A stretch of 5,648 nucleotides of DNA, taken from NCBI GenBank assembly GCA_022709465.1, contig JAKLIT010000091.1, forward strand, positions 1-5,648. Direction: 5' to 3'. A program made the position numbers and the translations under genes. The DNA is from Candidatus Omnitrophota bacterium. GTDB taxonomy: Bacteria > Omnitrophota > Koll11 > Pluralincolimonadales > Pluralincolimonadaceae. This document shows, piece after piece, positions 1-4,194 of this stretch (its first letter is position 1; each line of letters begins with the position of its first letter). The notes under the pieces are model-generated. The model ran no database searches. It was not told the origin of the DNA and was given only the letters and a program-made list of their open reading frames with translations.

Positions 1-308
1 TGCATCGCATACGTATAATCGTTCGTTCCGCTCGGGCATGTGAACACCGAGGCATCGTCTATATACGTAGGAGCGCCCGTCAACCTGCTTCTAAGGATGG
101 CTATCGTAGCCGCCGGGTACTGTTCGCTGTTATCGGCGGTATACATCATGATCGCCGTGCCTATCTGCTTCAGGTTGTTGGCGCACGTCGTCTTCCTGGC
201 CTGTTCCCTCGCCCTGCCGAGTGCCGGCATAAGTAAACCGGCTAGTATAATTATGATTGCCATAACGACCAACAGCTCGATAAGGGTGAAACCCCTCTTC
301 CTGCTCAT
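1..308 (-). CDS. Type IV pilin-like protein with prepilin N-terminal cleavage/methylation motif, second tandem copy (3' end beyond left edge)
   Basis: The start is ATG at 308-306, and 102 codons are visible before the window ends. The N-terminus is a class III-type prepilin leader: a short basic stretch (MSRKRG), predicted cleavage after Gly6, then [12 protein letters not shown] with the conserved Glu at mature position 5. A hydrophobic helix follows to about residue 29, then RARE and a CANNLKQIG motif with Cys42. The region around residues 78-94 ([15 protein letters not shown]) matches the neighbour encoded at 325-729, so the two are paralogues. It would be processed by a prepilin peptidase and assembled or retained at the inner membrane by a type II secretion or type IV pilus-like system; no machinery genes are visible here. 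It lies 16 nt after its paralogue and has a much stronger Shine-Dalgarno. The specific role (pilus, pseudopilus or secreted surface protein) is unknown. The family call is secure. Confidence 0.88.
   Translation of the reverse strand, partial: MSRKRGFTLIELLVVMAIIIILAGLLMPALGRAREQARKTTCANNLKQIGTAIMMYTADNSEQYPAATIAILRSRLTGAPTYIDDASVFTCPSGTNDYTYAM
160..201. repeat. 42-nt exact direct repeat, copy in the second pilin gene
   Basis: Positions 160-201 are identical to 581-622, 421 bp apart in the same orientation. Both encode [13 protein letters not shown] plus flanking bases of the pilin paralogues. There is no synonymous difference here, although the codons on both sides differ freely. Gene conversion or recent partial duplication is likely. 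Confidence 0.9.
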
Positions 309-312
309 GTCC

Positions 313-319
313 CCTCCTT
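313..319 (-). promoter_or_regulatory. Strong ribosome binding site of the second pilin gene
   Basis: Read on the minus strand this is AAGGAGG, a perfect core Shine-Dalgarno match, 4 nt before the ATG at 308. It follows directly on the stop codon of the upstream pilin (325-327) and a run of nine A residues. The upstream pilin has only a weak site, so the second copy may be translated more strongly. That last point is inference. Confidence 0.8.
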
Positions 320-324
320 TTTTT

Positions 325-729
325 TTAGCGTATCCTTACGTTGGTTCCCTTGTACAAATATACGCCACCCGCCCCATGGTTAGGACATGTCACTATGACC
401 CTCGTGGAAGGCCATGTGGGCATCGGTTGCGCGGCATACTGGTAATTTGCCCCTCCCGACGGGCATACAAAAACATCTGTATCGTCGATATAGGTCGGCG
501 CTGAGGTCAAAGCTGCTTGTAACTGGCCTGCGGACGGATAGCGCCAATTGTTCGCCATGGTATACATCTCCAGCGCCATACCTATCTGCTTCAGGTTGTT
601 GGCGCACGTCGTCTTCCTGGCCCTCTCCTTCGCGCTACTCAGGGACGGCATGATCAGCCCGGCAAGAATGATTATGATTGCCATGACGACCAACAGTTCT
701 ATCAAAGTGAAACCCATCTTAATCCTCAT
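325..729 (-). CDS. Type IV pilin-like protein with prepilin N-terminal cleavage/methylation motif, first tandem copy
   Basis: A complete 134-residue protein. The leader MRIKMG is followed by [12 protein letters not shown], so cleavage is expected after Gly6, giving Phe1 and Glu5 in the mature form. The hydrophobic helix spans about residues 7-28 and is followed by CANNLKQIG (Cys42). Two further cysteines (89 in VFVCPSG, 115 in VTCPNHG) could form a disulfide in the exported globular domain. The C-terminus has His118 followed nine residues later by Gly-Thr rather than Asp-Gly, a degenerate version of the H-X9-DG motif seen in many planctomycete and verrucomicrobial prepilin-like proteins. The ATG at 729 is preceded by GGGGATGAGAG, a weak Shine-Dalgarno. 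It lies 49 bp downstream of coaB and 16 nt upstream of its paralogue. Family membership is clear; the biological role is not. Confidence 0.9.
   Translation of the reverse strand: MRIKMGFTLIELLVVMAIIIILAGLIMPSLSSAKERARKTTCANNLKQIGMALEMYTMANNWRYPSAGQLQAALTSAPTYIDDTDVFVCPSGGANYQYAAQPMPTWPSTRVIVTCPNHGAGGVYLYKGTNVRIR
581..622. repeat. 42-nt exact direct repeat, copy in the first pilin gene
   Basis: This is the partner of the identical 42 bases at 160-201. Identity stops at both ends: the flanking bases are a versus g on the left and c versus t on the right. It covers the start of the exported domain just after the hydrophobic helix of the pilin-like protein. Confidence 0.9.
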
Positions 730-745
730 CTCTCATCCCCTGTTA

Positions 746-751
746 AGTATA
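746..751 (-). promoter_or_regulatory. Possible -10 element ahead of the pilin pair
   Basis: The 49-bp gap 730-778 between coaB and the first pilin is strongly AT-rich, unlike its surroundings. Read on the minus strand it contains TATACT, five of six matches to the sigma70 -10 consensus, 16 nt before the start codon. No convincing -35 hexamer lies 16-18 bp upstream and no sigma54-type GG/GC pair is seen. A separate pilin promoter here is only a possibility; readthrough from the upstream operon is equally compatible. Confidence 0.25.
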
Positions 752-778
752 TTATGTATTATTCCTAATTAAAGGATA

Positions 779-1402
779 CTATCCGTTCTCCGCCTTGTCA
801 AGGACAAATCTGGCCATTTCGTCTTTCGTTGAAAACACGTTTTCAGGCTTGCCCGCGTTTTTAAGGCATTTTATGCTTATCTTCCTGTCGCCAAAAGGGC
901 CGGCTCCGCTTTTCATCCCTATAGCGAACATGAGATCGGCCTTTTTCGCTTCCATCTTCGCAAGCGCATTTTTTACGGTATGTTCCGTTTCAAGCGCAAA
1001 TCCTATGACTTTTCGCTTGCCCTTGTTCTTTCCGGCCCAGGAGAGTATGTCGGGGTTTAGCCGCATCCTTATATTCAGCGTCTTTCCGCGTTTCTTTATC
1101 TTGGATACGCTGAATCGCTCGGGCCTGTAATCAGCGACGGCGGCGGTCATTATAAGGCAATCTGTTTTGAAAAAATGTTTTTTAACGGCTCTTTCCATAT
1201 CGATAGCTGAGACCACGGGAATGAACTTAACGCCTGCCGGAGGGGCTATCGCTACCGGGCCGCTTACGAGCACCACTTCATGTCCCCGTTTGACGGCCTC
1301 TGCGGCTATCATGTATCCGAAATAGCCCGTCGAGGAATTTGATATATAACGGACAGGGTCGAGGAATTCTCTGGTGGGGCCTGCTGTTACGAGGATCCGC
1401 AT
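779..1402 (-). CDS. coaB: Phosphopantothenate--cysteine ligase (CoaB), stand-alone
   Basis: CoaB joins 4'-phosphopantothenate to cysteine using CTP in bacteria, the second step of CoA synthesis from pantothenate. The 207-residue protein carries the family landmarks in order: TAGPTRE at 6-12, DPVRYISNSSTG at 15-26 with the Asn (22) equivalent to E. coli Dfp Asn210, AAVADYRPE at 87-95 with Asp91 (Asp279), KIKK from Lys101 (Lys289), LNPDIL at 115-120, and GFALET at 134-139 with Phe135 (Phe308). These equivalences were aligned from memory. The last third is diverged: where E. coli has ANDV and then GFNSDNN, this protein has AIGMKSG and then GPFGDRK. It begins 1 nt after the coaC stop, in the +1 frame, with AAGGG at 1408-1412 as a modest ribosome site. 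In most bacteria coaC and coaB are one fused gene. Here they are separate, either truly split or by a frameshift. Confidence 0.93.
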   Translation of the reverse strand: MRILVTAGPTREFLDPVRYISNSSTGYFGYMIAAEAVKRGHEVVLVSGPVAIAPPAGVKFIPVVSAIDMERAVKKHFFKTDCLIMTAAVADYRPERFSVSKIKKRGKTLNIRMRLNPDILSWAGKNKGKRKVIGFALETEHTVKNALAKMEAKKADLMFAIGMKSGAGPFGDRKISIKCLKNAGKPENVFSTKDEMARFVLDKAENG

Positions 1403-1407
1403 CTTAA
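1403..1407 (-). other. coaC/coaB junction: stop, one base, start; possible frameshift site
   Basis: On the minus strand the coaC end reads GGT TAA G ATG. Skipping or deleting a single T gives GGT AAG ATG, which would continue the protein as SLKG-K-MRILVTAG. That is how the linker reads in fused CoaBC proteins (LxGKxxLVTAG). The site could be a sequencing or assembly indel, a recent gene fission, or a frameshift or reinitiation point. Confidence 0.6.
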
Positions 1408-1946
1408 CCCTTAAGGGATCTCTTCACTTCTGATAATATCGTGTTGTGGCCGGCTATATGGCCGACTCCCTCGTGCCCGCACGCGAGCGGGCCTTTTACC
1501 GGCCCTATCATCCTGATCCCGCGCTTCTTCAGTTTGATTATATTCTCCTGCACCGCGGGGTTAGCGTACATCTTCTCGTTCATGGCCGGCGCTATCAGGA
1601 CTTTCGCCGACGACGCCATGACCACGCACGTAAGGAGGTCGTCGCATATGCCGTTCGCGAGCTTTCCTATGACGTTAGCGCACGCCGGCGCTATCAGGAT
1701 GAGGCCGGCTTTGTCGGCAAGTGATGTATGGACAGGGTTCCATTCGGAAAGCGTTTCGAACATCTCGGAATATACCTTGTTGCGCGAAAGGGTCTGAAAT
1801 GTCAGCGGAGAAACGAACTCCTTCGCCTCTTTAGTCATTATGACCGTGACCCCGAAGCCTTCCTTGCGCAAGGAGTTGACGATATCGCAGGCCCTGTAGG
1901 CTGCTATCGATCCTGTGACCCCGAGGATGACCTCTTTCTTCGCCAT
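1404..1946 (-). CDS. coaC: Phosphopantothenoylcysteine decarboxylase (CoaC), HFCD flavoprotein
   Basis: CoaC is an FMN enzyme that decarboxylates 4'-phosphopantothenoylcysteine to 4'-phosphopantetheine in the cytosolic CoA pathway. All the expected motifs of the His-Cys-Asp flavoprotein decarboxylases are visible in 180 residues: GVTGSIAAYRA (9-19) for FMN phosphate, His73 in the WNPVHTSLAD segment as the active-site base, PACANVIGKLANGI (87-100), PAMNEKMYANP (120-130) with the substrate-binding Asn123, and GPLACGHEGVG (152-162) with the redox Cys156. The Arg common after GxG is His163 here. The ATG at 1946 directly abuts the rpoZ stop (TAAATG). The nearest Shine-Dalgarno-like AAGGA is 13 nt upstream, so translation is probably coupled to rpoZ. 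The length fits the CoaC half of a CoaBC protein, ending at SLKG where the fused linker would continue. Confidence 0.95.
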   Translation of the reverse strand: MAKKEVILGVTGSIAAYRACDIVNSLRKEGFGVTVIMTKEAKEFVSPLTFQTLSRNKVYSEMFETLSEWNPVHTSLADKAGLILIAPACANVIGKLANGICDDLLTCVVMASSAKVLIAPAMNEKMYANPAVQENIIKLKKRGIRMIGPVKGPLACGHEGVGHIAGHNTILSEVKRSLKG

Positions 1947-2153
1947 TTACTTCTTCTTTTCCTTCATGCTGATCTTGCCGGACTTTATCTCCTCGAGCGC
2001 GACTGTCGAGACTTTCTTGCTCTCGGTCTCGACGAGCTTAGGGCTTCCTTCGTTCAGTTCAAGGGCGCGTTTCGAAGCAAGTATGACAAGCTTGTATATC
2101 GAGTTCGTCTTATCGAGGAGTTCTTCTGCGGATACGGGGGTCTTGCCTTTCAC
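1947..2153 (-). CDS. rpoZ: DNA-directed RNA polymerase omega subunit
   Basis: Omega is the small subunit that binds beta' and helps RNA polymerase assembly. This 68-residue protein shows the family core: a helix with EELLDKTNSIYKLVILASKRA at about 10-30, the LNEG turn at 33-36, and VALEEIKSGKI at 51-61, followed by a lysine-rich tail. The start is GTG at 2153. It is supported by GAGGTGA at 2158-2164, which overlaps the gmk stop and sits 4 nt upstream. The gene lies between gmk and coaC, the usual rpoZ position in many bacteria. The N-terminus (MKGKTPVS) lacks the MARVTV sequence that forms part of the ppGpp site 1 with beta' in E. coli. Confidence 0.93.
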   Translation of the reverse strand: MKGKTPVSAEELLDKTNSIYKLVILASKRALELNEGSPKLVETESKKVSTVALEEIKSGKISMKEKKK

Positions 2154-2157
2154 TTAT

Positions 2158-2164
2158 TCACCTC
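2158..2164 (-). promoter_or_regulatory. Ribosome binding site that fixes the rpoZ GTG start
   Basis: GAGGTGA on the minus strand, inside the last codons of gmk and including its TGA stop, sits 4 nt upstream of the GTG at 2153. No ATG nearby fits the omega reading frame as well, so this site decides the start. The overlap suggests translational coupling between gmk and rpoZ. Confidence 0.75.
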
Positions 2165-2733
2165 ACTCTGAGCCTTTCGGCGATTATTATCGATTTTAGT
2201 TTTGCGACGGCTTCCGCGAAATCGTCGTTTACAACAGCATAGTCGTATTTCTTCAGGTTCGCAATATCTTTCTTCGCGCAGCTCAGCCTCTTCTTTATCT
2301 CCGATGACTTGTCCGTAGACCTTCCTACAAGCCTCTTCCTCAGGGCCCTGATCGACGGCGGAAGCAGGTATATAAGGGTGGACGTCCTGAACTTTTTCTT
2401 TATGAAGAACGCCCCCTTGACGTCCAGGCTCAATATGACGTCCATGCCCCTGTTGATACCGGCAAGTATCACATTTTTAGATGTGGCATAATATTTGCCG
2501 TACGGCTTTGACCATTCGAGGAAGTCCCCGCTCTTCTGCCTGCGGGCGAATTCTTTTTCAGAGACGAAATGGTAGTCCCTGCCGTCCTTCTCCCCTGCCC
2601 TCGGTTTCCTCGTCGTGAAAGAAGCGGGATGGGCAAGGCGCCTGTCTTTCTTCAACAGCGCCCTTACGAGCGAGGTCTTGCCGCACCCGGACGGGGCCGA
2701 GACTACGAATATGCGGCCCTTTGATCGTGCCAT
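2158..2733 (-). CDS. gmk: Guanylate kinase
   Basis: Gmk converts GMP plus ATP to GDP plus ADP, an essential cytosolic step towards GTP. The 191-residue protein starts with a beta strand and the P-loop APSGCGKTS (13-21, Lys19). The GMP-binding domain follows: SFTTRKPRAGEKDGRDYHF at 38-56 and FLEWSKPYGKYYATS at 71-85, where a Gly-Thr-Ser seen in E. coli is Ala-Thr-Ser. DVKGA at 104-108 and the lid region around RLVGRSTDKSSEIKKRL (134-150) with its arginines are also present. It is slightly shorter than the usual roughly 205 residues. The ATG at 2733 follows the yicC stop by 2 nt, with GGAG at 2739-2742 as Shine-Dalgarno. Its product feeds Ndk, encoded two genes upstream in the same unit. Confidence 0.97.
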   Translation of the reverse strand: MARSKGRIFVVSAPSGCGKTSLVRALLKKDRRLAHPASFTTRKPRAGEKDGRDYHFVSEKEFARRQKSGDFLEWSKPYGKYYATSKNVILAGINRGMDVILSLDVKGAFFIKKKFRTSTLIYLLPPSIRALRKRLVGRSTDKSSEIKKRLSCAKKDIANLKKYDYAVVNDDFAEAVAKLKSIIIAERLRVR

Positions 2734-2735
2734 CG

Positions 2736-3617
2736 CTACTCCACGTTCTGTATCTGTTCGCGTATCTTTTCGACTTCGCCCTTTATCGATATCGCAAGCT
2801 GGGCGATCTTGTAATCGCTTGTCTTCTGCCCTACCGTATTTATCTCCCTGTGCAGCTCCTGGGAGATGAAATCGAGTTTCCTGCCGACCTCGTCCTGCCG
2901 GGTTATCGTCTCCCCGAAACTCTTAAGGTGCGCCTTCAGCCTCGTGAGCTCTTCGGAGATATCCGAGCTCTTGGCGAACAGCGCGACCTCGAGCTCTATC
3001 CTGCCCTTGTCGAGGTTTATCTTGCCGGAAGACAGCTCCTTTATCTTCCTTAACAGGTGGAGCCGGTATTCTTTCAGCGCCAGTTTAGAGCGCCGTTCGA
3101 TCGCCGTCAGGCTCTTGAGTATCGCCTTCCTCCTGCCGGCTATATCCGATATAAGCCTCGCTCCTTCCTTCTCCCTCATGTCTATGAGGCCTTCGATCGC
3201 GCGGCCGAGGGCGGATCTTATGCACGGCCACATCTCCGCTTCCTTCCTGGGGCTTTCTTCGACATAGACCACTCCCGGAAAGGCGATTATCTGCGAGAAG
3301 TTTATTTCATCGGCAAGACGGAGGGACCGCCTGAGATCGATTAAAAGGTTTTTGTATTTCTTAGCGAGGGGTTTGTTTATTACCAGTTTCGGGTCGGACC
3401 TTGCGGGATTTTCGTAAGTGAGCGAGAGGTTTACTTTTCCGCGTTTTACTTTCTTTGCCACTTCCGCCCTTATCTTGTCCTCGAATATATTAAGGTTATC
3501 GGGCAGCCTGCTGGATATCTCAAAAAACCGGTGGTTAACCGTCCTTATCTCTACCTGGATCTTCCCGTGCGCCGCTGATGCGTCCGCGCGGCCGAATCCC
3601 GTCATGCTCCTTACCAA
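2736..3617 (-). CDS. YicC/YloC family endoribonuclease
   Basis: A 293-residue member of the YicC family (YicC-like N-terminal domain plus the DUF1732 C-terminal domain). E. coli YicC and B. subtilis YloC are reported endoribonucleases; in E. coli it promotes turnover of the sRNA RyhB. The N-terminus MVRSMTGFGRA matches the family start (MIRSMTGYGRA type), followed by EIRTVNHRFFEISSRLP. The C-terminal signature is intact: EELTRLKAHLKSF, VGRKLDFISQELHREINTVG and EKIREQIQNVE at the very end. The start is TTG at 3617: GGAG at 3624-3627 is 6 nt upstream, and this start restores the conserved first residues. The ATG at 3605 is in frame, but its Shine-Dalgarno would be only 1 nt away. It follows ndk by 15 nt. 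The order yicC-gmk-rpoZ is widely conserved; the small remA gene often found after yicC is absent. Confidence 0.95.
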   Translation of the reverse strand: MVRSMTGFGRADASAAHGKIQVEIRTVNHRFFEISSRLPDNLNIFEDKIRAEVAKKVKRGKVNLSLTYENPARSDPKLVINKPLAKKYKNLLIDLRRSLRLADEINFSQIIAFPGVVYVEESPRKEAEMWPCIRSALGRAIEGLIDMREKEGARLISDIAGRRKAILKSLTAIERRSKLALKEYRLHLLRKIKELSSGKINLDKGRIELEVALFAKSSDISEELTRLKAHLKSFGETITRQDEVGRKLDFISQELHREINTVGQKTSDYKIAQLAISIKGEVEKIREQIQNVE

Positions 3618-3623
3618 TTTAGG

Positions 3624-3627
3624 CTCC
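3624..3627 (-). promoter_or_regulatory. Ribosome binding site supporting a TTG start for yicC
   Basis: GGAG on the minus strand, 6 nt before TTG at 3617-3615. The alternative in-frame ATG at 3605 has AAGGAG only one base away, too close for normal initiation. That start would also remove the conserved MVRS residues. Confidence 0.6.
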
Positions 3628-3632
3628 GATAT

Positions 3633-4136
3633 TTATCCCCAGACCCGCTTCGTGACGTTGGATAAGGTCGCGAATTTGGTGGGATACAAGTCTACTATTA
3701 TCTCATCCGGCTCGAACCAGAGCTTGATCTCCCTCTCGGCCTCGGATTCGTTCGATGAGGCATGGATGACGTTCTCGTAAAGGCCTTTCGTCGTTATGCG
3801 GCCGTACGAACCGCGTATCGTGGTAGGGTCGGCCTCTTCCGGATTCGTCGACCCGGCAAGTTTCCTTACCTTGTCTATAGCGCCGTCCCCCCAGTATACC
3901 ATCGCCATTACCTTGCGCCTCTCATGAAGCTCGCCCTGCAGGTATTTTATGAGCTCGTCGAAGAATGGCTTGTCCTTCATGTGCTTGTAATGCTCCGCGG
4001 CAAGCTCCTTGCTCACGCGGATGATCTTCGCAGCCACTATCTCAAGCTTTGATTCGGATAGGCGGGTCAAAATGTTGCCCGTAAGGGATTTCTTGAGCCC
4101 GTCCGGTTTTATTACAACTAGCGTCTTCTGGTCCAT
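3633..4136 (-). CDS. ndk: Nucleoside diphosphate kinase, variant form with C-terminal extension
   Basis: Ndk transfers the gamma phosphate of ATP to NDPs through a phosphohistidine, balancing the NTP and dNTP pools. In this 167-residue protein the nucleotide-binding residues are recognisable: Lys9 in KPDG, Tyr50, Arg91 in KVRKLAGSTNPEEA, Arg108 in TIRG, and Asn122 and catalytic His125 in NVIHASS. The usual HGSD is HASS here. There is an insertion of about four residues around residues 67-75 and about 26 residues after the usual LWF end, so it is longer than the typical 140-150. It resembles the HAS-type Ndk variants I recall from archaea and candidate phyla. The ATG at 4136 has AAGGA at 4145-4149, 8 nt upstream. 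It is the first gene after a strong promoter and heads the nucleotide/RNA/CoA unit. All key catalytic residues are present, so activity is expected. Confidence 0.95.
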   Translation of the reverse strand: MDQKTLVVIKPDGLKKSLTGNILTRLSESKLEIVAAKIIRVSKELAAEHYKHMKDKPFFDELIKYLQGELHERRKVMAMVYWGDGAIDKVRKLAGSTNPEEADPTTIRGSYGRITTKGLYENVIHASSNESEAEREIKLWFEPDEIIVDLYPTKFATLSNVTKRVWG

Positions 4137-4165
4137 ATGGGGTTTCCTTATTTATTTAAACCTAA

Positions 4166-4194
4166 ATTCTATTATAACCCGGCTACTTTGTCAA
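4166..4194 (-). promoter_or_regulatory. Sigma70-type promoter of the ndk-yicC-gmk-rpoZ-coaC-coaB unit
   Basis: On the minus strand the -35 TTGACA (4189-4194) is a perfect consensus. It is followed after exactly 17 bp by TAGAAT (4166-4171), five of six matches to the -10. The -35 lies in the last codons of the upstream TPR gene (Leu-Thr-Lys-stop). The predicted transcript start is near 4159-4160, giving a leader of about 24 nt that contains the ndk Shine-Dalgarno at 4145-4149. A separate perfect TATAAT at 4171-4176 overlaps it, but its spacing to the -35 is only 12 bp. No other site in the window matches this well. Confidence 0.75.

Noticed and set aside
40..504. 154-codon open frame on the plus strand
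   Set aside because: It is antisense to both pilin genes, whose minus-strand products have clear family motifs. The plus-strand translation has no recognisable domain or ribosome site.
763..776. TCCT...AGGA inverted repeat after coaB as a terminator
   Set aside because: A 4-bp stem with an AT loop and no U-tract is too weak for a rho-independent terminator.
1408..1417. 10-bp palindrome CCCTTAAGGG near the coaC stop as an operator
   Set aside because: It lies in coding sequence, has no second copy in the window, and is short enough to occur by chance.
1728..2171. 147-codon open frame on the plus strand
   Set aside because: It is antisense to coaC and rpoZ across their junction. The minus-strand products are certain, and the shadow has no family features.
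3603..3605. ATG as the start of yicC
   Set aside because: Its Shine-Dalgarno would be 1 nt away, and the family N-terminus includes the four residues encoded from the TTG at 3617.
4141..4162. Inverted repeat GGTTT...AAACC in the ndk leader as an RNA switch or terminator
   Set aside because: The stem is only 5 bp with three A-U pairs. The predicted transcript start falls inside the 5' arm, so the hairpin may not form in RNA.
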